Source: Neobacillus sp. CF12 (lineage in GTDB: Bacteria; Bacillota; Bacilli; Bacillales; Cytobacillaceae). From it: 64,000 nt of DNA. The stretch's first letter is position 1, and every line of letters starts with the position of its first letter. The notes beneath the pieces are model-generated. The model was not told where the DNA came from and did not search any database. It saw only the letters and a list, made by a program, of their open reading frames with translations. This document shows positions 20,393-29,864 of the stretch, one piece after another. The translations under genes and the position numbers were made by a program. The stretch is taken from contig NZ_JAUCEU010000007.1 of assembly GCF_030348765.1 (NCBI RefSeq), forward strand, positions 3,227,501 to 3,291,500. Direction: 5' to 3'.

Positions 20393-21016
20393 TTACTCGA
20401 CGATTGGAACAAAAATTTTCTCGTACTGATAATCTCCATCTACTTCATTAATTTTTATAACCGAAGCATTTTCCACTGGTTTAAAATTCTTTAAGTCCTC
20501 TATTGGCCAATTCATCAAAAAGGTTAACAACATATGAATAAAAGCAGCATGCGTAACAATGACAACATCCTCATACCGTTGCTGCTGTTTCACTCGTTCA
20601 ACCACTGTATTCATGAACATGGTAGCTCGTAAGTATACATCTGCTAATGATTCACCGTTCTGGAAGCGAAAGTAAAATTGACCTGCTGCTTTGAATTCCT
20701 TTTTCTTTTCAGGCGTGCGGTCTGTAAAGTCATAAAGATTGCCAAGCTCCCATTCTCTAATTAATGGATTTTCGTAAAATGGAACTCCTTCTGGCAGTGC
20801 CGAATGAATCGCTTGAGCTGTTTGCATTGTCCGTAAATAAGGCGAACTGTACAAGACCGCCTTTGGAGAGACGATATTTTTAAAAAACTCAGCCGTTACT
20901 TGTGCTTGTTTCTGTCCGAGCTCCGTTAAACTATGCTGCGAATCATGGGTATGCGCCATCACTGTTTTATCAACATTATGCTCTGCTTCACCATGACGGA
21001 TGAGATAAATATTCAA
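20393..21016 (-). CDS. histidine phosphatase (phosphoglycerate mutase-like)
   Basis: 207-aa histidine acid phosphatase-superfamily protein. RHGE at residues 7-10 gives the phospho-accepting His8; the second catalytic His is in VTHAAFIHML. Family members are broad phosphatases, cobalamin phosphatases or phosphoglycerate mutases; none is indicated by neighbours. Single gene with its own terminator. Confidence 0.85.
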   Translation of the reverse strand: MNIYLIRHGEAEHNVDKTVMAHTHDSQHSLTELGQKQAQVTAEFFKNIVSPKAVLYSSPYLRTMQTAQAIHSALPEGVPFYENPLIREWELGNLYDFTDRTPEKKKEFKAAGQFYFRFQNGESLADVYLRATMFMNTVVERVKQQQRYEDVVIVTHAAFIHMLLTFLMNWPIEDLKNFKPVENASVIKINEVDGDYQYEKIFVPIVE

Positions 21017-21121
21017 CCATATCCAACCCCTTCTACTAGTTTATTACTTCTATTCTACTTCAGACAACTGCCACATCACCTAGTAAACGTTCGACAACAT
21101 TTTTACATCCGTACTAAAAAT

Positions 21122-21146
21122 GGCACCTTCCTTTTTGGAAGGTACC
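21122..21146 (-). terminator. terminator of the TraB gene
   Basis: GGCACCTTCC / GGAAGGTACC with a short T-rich loop; minus-strand transcripts then meet ATTTTTAG. It lies just past the stop at 21151. Confidence 0.75.
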
Positions 21147-21150
21147 ACTT

Positions 21151-22317
21151 TTACAAATTATTAAGGAATGTACGTATAACATCTGCTCCGCCAATAAAGG
21201 TTCCAAATGAACCTCCAATATTAGTAAGGATGATAACCAGCAGGACTCTTGTAAATTTATTACGCCAAAAGCCTTTAAGTGAGAAAACATCTTCTGATAA
21301 GTTTTCAAAGTCTGCCACACTTGGACGTTTGATATAAGCTTGTACAATTCCCGATACCCATCCTGCAGCAAGTAAAGGATGTAAAGTGGTGATGGGCGCC
21401 GCCAAAAAGGCGGATAAAATCGCAAGTGGATGTCCGAATGCAGCAGCTGCTCCTAATGCTGCTGTGATTCCAGTCCAAAGGATCCAGCTAATGGCTTGAT
21501 CCATCCCAGCTGCTGGATTGAGAAAAAAGGTAACCGCAATTAGCGCAACAATCAGCGCAGGGATCAACCAACCGATTATTTGCGGTGTTTTAGATTTTGG
21601 TTTAGTTTTCGTTAAAGCTTCCAAATCCTGGTCATTGTGAATTTCCTTTGTGATTCCCGGAACATGTGCCGCCCCAAGAACGGCCACGACCTTCTCCCCA
21701 GGTGCTTCTTTAATTTTTTGAGCTAAGTATTGATCACGTTCATCAATTAAAGGTTTTTTTAATCTAGGAAACGCTTCTGAAATTTCAGCAAGCGAAGCAT
21801 TCAATGTATCTTGAGTCTTCATTTTCTCAAGTTCTTCTTCTGAAATGGTATCTTTATTGAAAATACTATAGATAATCGACGTGAGCAGCTGGGCTTTTCC
21901 CCAGACACCTACATTACCCCAAATACGTGAGAACGTAATTTGGATATTACGATCTGCTAAAACAAGCTCAGCCCCTATTTCTTTTGCTGATTCAATCCCT
22001 TGGATCATTTCTTGCCCTGGTTTTGTATCAAATTGCTTGGCTAAGCGGTTTTGAAAAGATGAAATGGCGAGATTCATGATTAATAATGTAGCTTTCTTTT
22101 CTTTAATAACCTTGAAGATATCCATTTCTCTCCATTTGTTGCCGTCCATAATCGACTTGTAGCGTTGATCATCCAATTCGATACAAACAGAATCAGGACG
22201 TTCTCTGTCAATGACCTCTTTTACCTGCTCCACGCTTAGTTTGGAAACATGAGCTGTACCAATTAATATGACTTCTTTGCCGTCCAGTTGAATTCGGGTT
22301 ATATTTTCTTCCGTCAT
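21151..22317 (-). CDS. TraB/PrgY-type membrane protein
   Basis: 388-aa protein of the TraB family, named for the enterococcal pheromone-shutdown protein. The N-terminal domain has the conserved IGTAHVSKLSVEQV segment, IELDDQRY, and AVLGAAHVPGI; the C-terminal 160 residues hold about four transmembrane helices. The fold is thought to be a membrane-linked metalloprotease of the Tiki/EreA clan. What it acts on in Bacillus is unknown. Next to no conjugation genes, so a role in pheromone control here is unlikely. Confidence 0.85.
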   Translation of the reverse strand: MTEENITRIQLDGKEVILIGTAHVSKLSVEQVKEVIDRERPDSVCIELDDQRYKSIMDGNKWREMDIFKVIKEKKATLLIMNLAISSFQNRLAKQFDTKPGQEMIQGIESAKEIGAELVLADRNIQITFSRIWGNVGVWGKAQLLTSIIYSIFNKDTISEEELEKMKTQDTLNASLAEISEAFPRLKKPLIDERDQYLAQKIKEAPGEKVVAVLGAAHVPGITKEIHNDQDLEALTKTKPKSKTPQIIGWLIPALIVALIAVTFFLNPAAGMDQAISWILWTGITAALGAAAAFGHPLAILSAFLAAPITTLHPLLAAGWVSGIVQAYIKRPSVADFENLSEDVFSLKGFWRNKFTRVLLVIILTNIGGSFGTFIGGADVIRTFLNNL

Positions 22318-22435
22318 AATCTACTTCCTTCATAAAAAAATATACTAATACAAATATATATACCTTTATAATGAAGTACAACCACCAGAATTTCAACAGA
22401 AAGAATAGTAATGAACTTTTCCAAAAATATTTGAG

Positions 22436-23347
22436 GTGATTGATATCCAACAGTTACTCTTGTTGCAACAGATAATCGATTATATTGAAGACCATATTAG
22501 GGATGAAATTGATCCTGAGAATCTAGCAAAAATCGCCGGATATTCTCCCTACCATTTTTATCGAGTTTTTCAAAAGCACACAGGTTATACCTTAATGGAC
22601 TATGTAGTAAAAAGAAGACTCCAGTATGCATTACACGAACTCGTCCACGGTAAAAAAGTGATCCAAATTGCTATGGATTATGGATTTGATACCCATGCTG
22701 GTTTTACTAAGGCATTTAAAAAATGCTTTGGAAGTCCTCCAAGTTTATATAAAATTCACGGTCCAAAATCATTGCCACAAAAGTTAGATTTAATTAGCAT
22801 TCATCAAAAGAACACAGGCGGTATCGTGCTGCAGCCTATGATCGTTAATAGACCGGCCTTCACTGTTGCAGGTAAAACATTCGAAATCAATATGGGAAAT
22901 GTATCTTACACGAGAGATGCACCAGCGTTTTGGGATCAAGAAGGTCTGGCGGACGGTTCCATTGAAAGATTGCTATATAAATCACTATCTCCAAAAAAGC
23001 ATGGGGAGTACTGTATAAATTTAGGTAATACAAAATTAGAAGATAAGTTCATCTATTTGTTTGCTGTAGATCTAGACAAAGATACGTCGCTTCCAGATGG
23101 ACTGACACCATTACAAATACCTGCTGCTACATATGCTGTGTTCAGAACTCCTTTGGTCGTAGTAGAGAAGTTTGCTTCAGCCATTAAAGGGACATGGAGA
23201 TATATTTTGGAAGATTGGTTTCCACAATCATCCTATGAGGTTGATGAAGACAGTTTTGACTTTGAATATTATGATGAACACTGCCATTACTGGGATTATG
23301 AGAAAGTCTATATGGAGATTCATATTCCAATAAAAGAAAGAGTCTGA
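22436..23347 (+). CDS. AraC regulator with GyrI-like effector domain
   Basis: 303-aa regulator. Two helix-turn-helix motifs of the AraC type occupy residues 8-105 (ENLAKIAGYSPYHFYRVFQKHTGYTLMDYVVKRR; IQIAMDYGFDTHAGFTKAFKKCFG). The C-terminal half (about 135-300) is a GyrI-like/BacA ligand domain ending in a typical DWFPQSSYE ... YDEHCHYWDYE. Such proteins sense small drugs or metabolites. GTG is the only start consistent with the reading frame; the ribosome binding site is poor. No target gene is adjacent. Confidence 0.85.
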   Translation: MIDIQQLLLLQQIIDYIEDHIRDEIDPENLAKIAGYSPYHFYRVFQKHTGYTLMDYVVKRRLQYALHELVHGKKVIQIAMDYGFDTHAGFTKAFKKCFGSPPSLYKIHGPKSLPQKLDLISIHQKNTGGIVLQPMIVNRPAFTVAGKTFEINMGNVSYTRDAPAFWDQEGLADGSIERLLYKSLSPKKHGEYCINLGNTKLEDKFIYLFAVDLDKDTSLPDGLTPLQIPAATYAVFRTPLVVVEKFASAIKGTWRYILEDWFPQSSYEVDEDSFDFEYYDEHCHYWDYEKVYMEIHIPIKERV

Positions 23348-23438
23348 CCAATCTAACGGGTTCCGTTTCCTATCGCAAAACTGAAAATGAAATCGAAAAT
23401 ACAACTAAATTTGTATATCTATTTTTGTAATTAAATAT

Positions 23439-23475
23439 AAAATGGCTCTGTTTCACCATATGGAGCCATTTTTTT
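23439..23475 (+). terminator. terminator of the AraC gene
   Basis: AAATGGCTC / GAGCCATTT with a T-run, about 90 bp past the AraC-GyrI stop. Confidence 0.8.
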
Positions 23476-23500
23476 AATATTCATTTTTTGTATATTGTTG

Positions 23501-23545
23501 AAGTAATGCACCTATAGTTTAAGTGGAAATCTTCACAACCTTTTG
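23501..23545 (+). repeat. interspersed repeat B, degenerate copy
   Basis: Shares GCACC, TAGTTTAAGT and CTTCACAA spacing with copies at 28853, 33154 and 34001. Rest of the 23348-23746 gap shows no gene. Confidence 0.45.
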
Positions 23546-23746
23546 TGTAGAAGCATATAAAAAAGACGCCTTAAGCACAGAAATATTTTCAGTTACTTGT
23601 TTCTGGTCTAGATTTTAGGTATAAGATACTCTGCTTAACTTTAAAGCGTTAAGAGAGTTGAAGCTTTTATTATTTCCGAGGGGAATCCCACTACCGATAA
23701 TGACGAGTTGTGTTATCTTACCTTGAAATTCCGGATAATAAGTATT

Positions 23747-24207
23747 TTAGTCTGTAATAACATGTTTTTTTTGTAAAAGCATATCGACGTGAGGGATATT
23801 ATCTTCTAAATATGTTTCGGATATAGCTTTAAAACCAAAGGAACTATAGAATTTTCTTAAATAATCTTGGGCTTGAATTTTAACAGTTGTTTCTTTTAAT
23901 TCGTTTTGGATAAAATCTAGCCCTTTTTTTAAAAGCTCCTCTGCAATTCCTTGTCCCCTGTATTCTTTCTTTACAAAGACTCTTCCAATAGAAATTTCTT
24001 GATAAGTAACACCCGCATGTACAATCCTTAAATACGCAATGATTTCCCCATTGTCTTCTTTAAAAAGATGATAAGAAAAAGAATCTTTACCATCAACATC
24101 AAGATAAGGCAATTTTGTTCAACTACAAAAACTAAGGTTCTTTCTTTTAAAAGATTGTTTAGTTCAATATTTGTTAACTCGTCAAACTTTTTTAATTTCC
24201 AAATCAT
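23747..24207 (-). pseudogene. ElaA-type GNAT acetyltransferase, frameshifted
   Basis: The intact C-terminal part (about 120 aa, from PYLDVDGKDSFSYHLF to the end, with GRVFVKKEYRGQGIAEELL as the acetyl-CoA loop) is in one frame. The expected N-terminus MIWKLKKFDELTNIELNNLL ... VVEQNC is in another frame, starting at ATG 24207 behind GAGGTGA. One missing C near 24109 (complement reads TGCCTTAT where TGCCCTTAT is needed) separates them. If restored, the protein would be about 153 aa, the normal ElaA length. It is either a recent frameshift or an assembly error. Confidence 0.8.
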
Positions 24208-24265
24208 AAAATTTCACCTCTTATATTTTTTTGCAAATTCAATAAGTAGAATGCATGTCCTGAAT

Positions 24266-24283
24266 TTGTTGCATTTGCAACAA
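24266..24283. promoter_or_regulatory. MarR-type operator upstream of elaA-like gene
   Basis: TTGTTGCA-TT-TGCAACAA, matching the two operators at 27205-27222 and 27252-27269 beside the marR gene. It lies 59 bp upstream of the acetyltransferase start. Confidence 0.7.
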
Positions 24284-24386
24284 AAATAACAATAGAGAGG
24301 ATTGGAGTTCTGCTGCCTATATATTTTTGTAAACATTACTTTTCATTTTGGCTAATATAGCGCCAAACGAGAGGGACAAATTGATT

Positions 24387-24512
24387 TTAATACTTTGGAT
24401 TAATTAACGGTTCGCCTTTTAAAACTCTTTTATTTTTCTTTTCAACCAATTCCATGACAAGCCGAATAGCAAAGACAAGAAAAAACCAAACAAACGCTCC
24501 TATCAGAATCCT
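24387..24512 (-). pseudogene. remnant of a small membrane protein
   Basis: A 41-codon open stretch without a usable start codon, directly after an in-frame stop. It encodes a hydrophobic segment (LIGAFVWFFLVFAIRLVM) then a charged tail ending KGEPLINPKY, which reads like the C-terminus of a real small membrane protein. I do not recognise the family. The upstream part is missing. Confidence 0.4.
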
Positions 24513-24587
24513 TTAATAAATAGTGAGTGCTTCTTATTGAAGGGAATCGCAAGTTTATTAATAAAATTATAAAATATTAATCTAAAA

Positions 24588-24607
24588 AAAGCCCGAATTT
24601 GGACTTT
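24588..24607 (-). terminator. terminator after the phzF gene
   Basis: AAAGCCC / GGACTTT (one G-T pair) with seven Ts on the minus strand, directly past the phzF-like stop. It marks the end of the marR-paiA-paiB-phzF operon. Confidence 0.7.
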
Positions 24608-24613
24608 CTTATG

Positions 24614-25480
24614 TTAATACCATTCTCCTTTTGCGATTAAAAACACTTTACCCCCTACAAGGATTTGAATGGAATTTTGGGAATTTTTAGCTTGTATATT
24701 TAAAATAGATGGTCTTCCCATTTGGAATCCTTGTTCAACTCTGTACACTATATTTTTACTTTCAAAAAAGTTATGTGCAATAAGGTATCCTGCAAGATTT
24801 CCGTTTGCACTTCCAGTCGCAGGATCTTCTGGGAATCCTGTGTCATCTAAAAATACTCTTACATTTACATCATTTTCTTTTAGTTTGGTTTCAGGAGTAA
24901 AGACAAGGATATTTGCTTTTATAACGTTATCAATGAAATTTTGATAATTATTATGATTGATCTTGCAACGATTTACAGCATCCAATGAACAAAGAGGAAC
25001 AATTACTGCTGGTAATCCTGTTGATACAATTTGAATGGGAAACCGGGAATCAATATCTTCATTAGTTATTTGTAATATTTCGGTGAAAATATCTTGATCA
25101 GGAATTATCGTTCCTAATTCGGGTGGGTTTTGCTTCATTATTAATTGTTCACCTTCAATATTTACAGGTATTTGTCCTACTTTAAGGTTTAGAATTATTT
25201 GTTTACTTTCATTGTTTTCTAAAACTTTCTGAATGATAAATGCTGTTCCTAATGTTGGATGACCAGCAAAAGGAACCTCTACATCAGGAGTAAATATTCG
25301 AACATCGTATCCTCCGTTGTCTTGTTTGCCAGATAAAATAAATGTTGTTTCATTAAAGTTTATCTCTCTTGCAATCTTTTGCATTTCTTCAGTAGATATA
25401 GTTCTCGATGGAATAAGTACGGCTAATTGGTTACCTTCATATTTTTCTTCTGCGAATACATCAACAATATAAAAATCCAT
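24614..25480 (-). CDS. PhzF-family isomerase/epimerase-like protein
   Basis: 288-aa protein with the diaminopimelate-epimerase-like fold. Conserved PhzF features: FYIVDVFAEEKYEGNQLAV at the start, NETTFIL with the catalytic Glu, FAGHPTLGTAF, and DPATGSANGNLAGYL. PhzF enzymes isomerise small acids; most members outside phenazine clusters have unknown substrates, and no phenazine genes are here. AGGAG precedes ATG at 25480. It is the fourth gene of the MarR operon. Confidence 0.87.
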   Translation of the reverse strand: MDFYIVDVFAEEKYEGNQLAVLIPSRTISTEEMQKIAREINFNETTFILSGKQDNGGYDVRIFTPDVEVPFAGHPTLGTAFIIQKVLENNESKQIILNLKVGQIPVNIEGEQLIMKQNPPELGTIIPDQDIFTEILQITNEDIDSRFPIQIVSTGLPAVIVPLCSLDAVNRCKINHNNYQNFIDNVIKANILVFTPETKLKENDVNVRVFLDDTGFPEDPATGSANGNLAGYLIAHNFFESKNIVYRVEQGFQMGRPSILNIQAKNSQNSIQILVGGKVFLIAKGEWY

Positions 25481-25536
25481 AAATATTACAACTCCTATTC
25501 TTAATTCTTGCATCTGAGGGTTGGATAAAAGTGGGC

Positions 25537-26160
25537 TTATTTGTGACTTTTCACTCTCTTTTCCATCAATTCTGCCATTTGTTTCGAATTTGGATTTCCT
25601 TCATTTTTTAATTTATCAATGATGTTAATATAATCCGTTTCATTTCGGTTCTGACTTAATTTATATGCAGCCTGAATATCTCCCACTTTAATCTTAAACC
25701 CAACAATACCTTTCAGTTCACTTCCTAAAAGTTGAGGAGAAAGTTTATCCCATAAAACTGGATTTTCTCGGTGTTTTTCATATTTTTCCAGCATTATTGT
25801 TAACTCTTCTATTAATTCATCTTTCTCTAAAATGCTTGCTTTCCCATATACATGAACGGCTTGATAATTCCATGTTGGAACTTCTTCATGACCATACCAA
25901 GAAGAAGAAATGTAAGCATTCGGTCCTTGAAACATGACAAGCGCATTTTCACAGGTTTCAAATGTTTTCCACTGAGGATTCCCATAAGCCATATGTCCAG
26001 TAAGATAGTAAGCATCGTCTTTTTTCTTTAACCCCAAAGGCAAATGCGTGGCAATTGGTTTCCCTTGAACTGTTGTGACAATCGTGCCAAAAGAGTTTTT
26101 TTGAACAAAATCCCAAATTTCATCCACATTTGTGACCTTATAATATTTTGGAATATACAT
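25537..26160 (-). CDS. paiB: PaiB, FMN-binding negative regulator
   Basis: 207-aa PaiB-type protein with a flavin-reductase-like split barrel (MYIPKYYKVTNVDEIWDFVQKNSFGTIVT ... YLTGHMAYGNPQW ... VPTWNYQAVHVYG). In Bacillus, paiB with paiA was described as reducing sporulation and degradative-enzyme genes, and structures show a dimeric FMN-binding-like fold. It is directly downstream of paiA, in the same order as in Bacillus subtilis. Confidence 0.9.
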   Translation of the reverse strand: MYIPKYYKVTNVDEIWDFVQKNSFGTIVTTVQGKPIATHLPLGLKKKDDAYYLTGHMAYGNPQWKTFETCENALVMFQGPNAYISSSWYGHEEVPTWNYQAVHVYGKASILEKDELIEELTIMLEKYEKHRENPVLWDKLSPQLLGSELKGIVGFKIKVGDIQAAYKLSQNRNETDYINIIDKLKNEGNPNSKQMAELMEKRVKSHK

Positions 26161-26184
26161 AATTACCCACCTTTTGAAATAAGT

Positions 26185-26703
<519 letters not shown>

Positions 26704-26728
26704 TTAAATATGTCGCCCCTTTATATAA

Positions 26729-27181
26729 TCAATAATCTCTCTTGTTTCCCTTTTTTACAAATTCCCAGTCTTTTTCTACATTTCTTCTTACTCTTTGAAG
26801 AAGATTGAAAATGGTTTCTGCTTCTTTTTCAGAAAATCCCTTTAATGCAACGATATTGGAAAAATCATTTTCTCTTTTTATAAAAGGATATACATTTTTC
26901 CCTTTCTCTGTTGGAAAGAGTTTTTTAATTTTTTTGTTATGTTTATCGTCTTTCTTTTCAATAAAGCCATTCATTTCAAGTTTTTTTATAGCACGAGATG
27001 CTGTTGTTCGATCTACTTTTATCATCTCGGCTAACTTTTCTTGAATGATTCCTGGGTTTTCACATATTCGCACAAGGTACAAATACTGTCCTTTTGTAAG
27101 GTCATATTCTTTAAATTCTATATTACTTATAGAATCTAATGCCCTTGCTATCATTCCAATTTCACGAAGAATTTCCTTCAT
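26729..27181 (-). CDS. MarR-family regulator of the pai region
   Basis: 150-aa MarR protein with a winged helix (IIQEKLAEMIKVDRTTASRAIKKLEMNGFIEKKDDKHNKKI). It is the first gene of an operon with paiA, paiB and phzF and divergent from a YczE-like gene. Two near-identical 18-bp operators lie in the shared promoter, each over a -35 box, and a third is before the elaA-like gene; this implies autorepression and control of both transcripts and of the acetyltransferase. Confidence 0.88.
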   Translation of the reverse strand: MKEILREIGMIARALDSISNIEFKEYDLTKGQYLYLVRICENPGIIQEKLAEMIKVDRTTASRAIKKLEMNGFIEKKDDKHNKKIKKLFPTEKGKNVYPFIKRENDFSNIVALKGFSEKEAETIFNLLQRVRRNVEKDWEFVKKGNKRDY

Positions 27182-27204
27182 AATTACCTCCTTCGTACAT
27201 ATTT

Positions 27205-27222
27205 TTGTTGCAAATGCAATAA
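27205..27222. promoter_or_regulatory. MarR operator 1, overlapping the YczE-like promoter
   Basis: TTGTTGCAAATGCAATAA. It covers the -35 box TTGCAA (27208-27213) of a + strand promoter with a 17-bp spacer and TATATT (27231-27236). Confidence 0.75.
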
Positions 27223-27251
27223 AAATGGCATATATTAAATTTAACCTAACT

Positions 27252-27269
27252 TTATTGCATTTACAACAA
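27252..27269. promoter_or_regulatory. MarR operator 2, overlapping the marR promoter
   Basis: TTATTGCATTTACAACAA. It covers the minus-strand -35 box TTGTAA (27266-27261), with 17-bp spacer and TAAATT (27243-27238). Operators 1 and 2 are placed symmetrically on the two divergent promoters. Confidence 0.75.
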
Positions 27270-27296
27270 AAAATAATAGTAAAGAGGTCGAGTAAA

Positions 27297-27941
27297 GTGA
27301 AATATGTTTTTTATGTATTAGGAATTTTAATATTGACGCTTGGTATTTCTTTCACTATACAATCAGACCTTGGGACTTCACCTTTTGATGCACTCTTGGT
27401 GGGACTGTCCATAAATGTGGGGCTTACTGTGGGAAGTTGGGAAATCATAATAGCTTTAATGTTGATAGGTTGTAATTCATTTTTAAAAAGACAAAGACCA
27501 GAAGTTTTAGGCTTGTTAACAGCATTTATAACGGGTATTGGTATCGATATGTGGCTTTTTTTATTGCACAATTTGATAACTCCAGAACTATGGTACAACA
27601 AAGTAGTTTGTTTTGGAATCGGCTTAGTTGTTATAGGATTAGGAACAGCAATTTATTTACAAACAAATTTTGCCCCGATTCCAATTGACCGTTTAACCTT
27701 AATCATACAAGAATTAACTAGAACAAATATACTGTTATCAAGAACTGTTATTTACCTGGTATTCCTGATGATGGCAATAATATTCAATGGACCCATTGGC
27801 ATTGGAACTTTATTAACCGTTTGTTTAGGAGGTCTAATACTCAATTACTTCATGCCACTTACTAAAAAAGTAATAAACCGCCTATTAACCCACTCTAGTA
27901 CATCACCAATTTATGATAAAGATAAAAACTACACAATATAG
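27297..27941 (+). CDS. YczE/YyaS-type membrane protein
   Basis: 214-aa membrane protein with about five to six helices (VKYVFYVLGILILTLGISFTIQSDLGTSPFDALLVGLS ...), the same length and character as Bacillus YczE. YczE affects lipopeptide production in some Bacillus; its mechanism is unknown. The open frame is longer, but AAAGAGG 9 nt before GTG 27297 and the promoter at 27208-27236 set this start. It is divergent from marR and under the same operators. Confidence 0.83.
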   Translation: MKYVFYVLGILILTLGISFTIQSDLGTSPFDALLVGLSINVGLTVGSWEIIIALMLIGCNSFLKRQRPEVLGLLTAFITGIGIDMWLFLLHNLITPELWYNKVVCFGIGLVVIGLGTAIYLQTNFAPIPIDRLTLIIQELTRTNILLSRTVIYLVFLMMAIIFNGPIGIGTLLTVCLGGLILNYFMPLTKKVINRLLTHSSTSPIYDKDKNYTI

Positions 27942-28146
27942 GATGGTTTTTGTAGTTCTTGTTCCACTAACCTGCTCTTATATGTAGTATGATTTTCCAC
28001 CGTATTCAACGTAAGTAAAGATAAGAAAAATGCCATATTCGTATCTTTGTAGAAGCATTATATATAGTAAGTAATTATAGTTTTCAACGTAAATAACTAT
28101 AGGACTTTACTTGGAGAGGTGGGTATGATAGGCTCGTTTGCCTGAT

Positions 28147-28565
28147 GAAAACTAGAACTGATTGCGCAAGCATTAAATGTGCCACTCTTTACCCTCTTCA
28201 TTAATGAAATTGATACGGATTCGCTCATTTCGAGAAAACATGACCGAAAGAAAGTATATCGTGAAAATAGTAACCATATTGTCTATGATGTGTTAACACC
28301 AGACTTTATGAAAGCACATATTGAACTCTTAATGATGGAATTAAATGCACACGCAAACACAACGGAAAGTCACTATTCACACGACGATAAAGAAGAAATT
28401 GCTGTCGTCATGAAAGGACAAGCTTATGTTGAACTTGAAGGAAGCGAATATTTTTTAGATGAAGGAGATGTCGTACGCATTCCACCAAATGTTAGACATC
28501 GATTTTTGAACAAAAGTGATGAGCCCAATCATATTTTATTCGTACTAACTCCAGCTTTAGTTTAA
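28147..28565 (+). pseudogene. XRE-cupin regulator, N-terminally truncated
   Basis: The frame holds the last turn of an HTH domain (KLELIAQALNVPLFTLF) followed by an intact cupin (HAN ... SHYSHDDKEEIAVVMKGQAYVELEG ... GDVVRIPPNVRHRFLNKS). An in-frame stop at 28146-28148 region blocks the expected 50 or so N-terminal residues, and the helix-turn-helix start is missing. Whole family members are about 180 aa. GTG at 28179 could start a cupin-only protein, but no ribosome binding site is convincing, so decay is the better explanation. Confidence 0.72.
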
Positions 28566-28620
28566 ATAGCACCTCCACATGTAAGTATTAAATGATAGAG
28601 TGACTTCTACCACTAAAAAG

Positions 28621-28665
28621 AGGCTGTTCCAAAAATCGATCTATTATCGACTTTTGGAACAGCCT
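28621..28665. terminator. bidirectional hairpin after the cupin remnant
   Basis: AGGCTGTTCCAAAA / TTTTGGAACAGCCT, 14-bp arms with an inner ATCGA/TCGA stem. It follows the cupin remnant by 55 bp. Confidence 0.65.
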
Positions 28666-28852
28666 GTAAAACGGTTTCACTTATATAGCCATTCAACTTT
28701 CAAAACGGTTCGACTTTATTTCAAGCTATATTCTCAAACTCTTCTAAACTTTAACATAGATATCTAATAGCCTTTAAAGCGTTCCTCAAAAAACTGGACC
28801 TTTAATGGAATAACTAACATATAGACTCAGTCCTAAAATCACTTAATTCTTA

Positions 28853-28901
28853 TTCAACTAACGCACCCGTTACTTTAAGTATAATATTTCACAAACTTTT
28901 A
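28853..28901 (+). repeat. interspersed repeat B, copy 2
   Basis: AACGCACCCGTTACTTTAAGT then TTTCACAAACTTTTAC. Closely matches 33205-33240 and 34007-34043. The remaining 28566-28968 gap shows no gene. Confidence 0.65.
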
Positions 28902-28968
28902 CCTAAATATGAAAAATACTGTCGGAATAGCCTAACCTTAATGATTTATGTAACCGTTTTTGGGGTGA

Positions 28969-29802
28969 TTACTTTTTAAGGTTTAGGTGACAAAGCTGAA
29001 GTTCGTCTAACATTACCAACAACTTTTTATAATTAGATAATGTTTCTTTATCTTCTACTTTAAAACCAGATTTAAAGAATAAAATATCCCCTGTTCCATT
29101 GTTAATTTGATTCCTTGCTTCGAGAATTCGTTTTAAGTTCTTTGCAGTTCCAATACTCCCAGAAATAATGTCTACTTCTTCAGGAAATATTTTCTTTATA
29201 CTATTTTCAAAATAAGGAAAATGGGTACATCCTAGAACAATCGTGCCGTATTGCTTTAAATCAAACAAAGATAGTTTTTCTTTTAAATAAGGTACAACTT
29301 TCTCTTCTCTAAATTCAAAGTTCTCAGCGAATTGGACAAGACCAGGAAGAGGTAGACTTTCAACAATATCGTGATAATCTATACTTTTCACAAGGTTATG
29401 AAACTTTTCCTCTCTTAGGGTCAAATTAGTTGCCAACACTAATACCTTTTTACGTTTTCCCTCACAGCATTGAACAGCAGGTTTTACGGCTGGTTCAATA
29501 CCCAAAATAGGGAAATCGTACTTTTGGCGAAGGTCATCCACTGCAATACTGGTTGCTGTATTACAAGCAATGACTAATGCTTTGATTCCTTGATTAGCCA
29601 TAAAATCAACTGCATTAAATATATATTCCCTTACCTCTTCTTTTGGCTTTTCACCATATGGAACGTGCAAGGTATCCGCATAAAAAATGTAATCTTCATT
29701 CGGTAAAAGCCTCAATGCTTGATGTAGTACAGTCATACCACCTATTCCAGAATCAAAAAAACCTATTCTCACTACTTTCACTTCTTTTCCTAAATTTATC
29801 AC
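28969..29802 (-). CDS. murI: glutamate racemase
   Basis: 277-aa cofactor-free racemase that makes D-glutamate for peptidoglycan. The two catalytic cysteines are visible: C80 in VIACNTATS and the second in VLGCTHFPYF. N-terminal GFFDSGIGGMTVL is typical. The exact start is unclear: GTG at 29772 (VRIGFF) is an alternative to the upstream ATG. It stands alone, away from division genes, and may be a second, YrpC-like racemase. Confidence 0.92.
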   Translation of the reverse strand: MINLGKEVKVVRIGFFDSGIGGMTVLHQALRLLPNEDYIFYADTLHVPYGEKPKEEVREYIFNAVDFMANQGIKALVIACNTATSIAVDDLRQKYDFPILGIEPAVKPAVQCCEGKRKKVLVLATNLTLREEKFHNLVKSIDYHDIVESLPLPGLVQFAENFEFREEKVVPYLKEKLSLFDLKQYGTIVLGCTHFPYFENSIKKIFPEEVDIISGSIGTAKNLKRILEARNQINNGTGDILFFKSGFKVEDKETLSNYKKLLVMLDELQLCHLNLKK

Positions 29803-29864
29803 TTATTTAGAATTCATTTTTAAAATTTTTTTGTTATTCCTAATTGATAACCCTAACCTCTCAT

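Noticed and set aside
21114-21425. 103-codon minus ORF at the end of the TraB gene
   Set aside because: Alternate frame of the TraB C-terminus, without a start site.
28621-28665. Terminal inverted repeat of a transposon
   Set aside because: No second copy and no transposase near; a terminator explains it.
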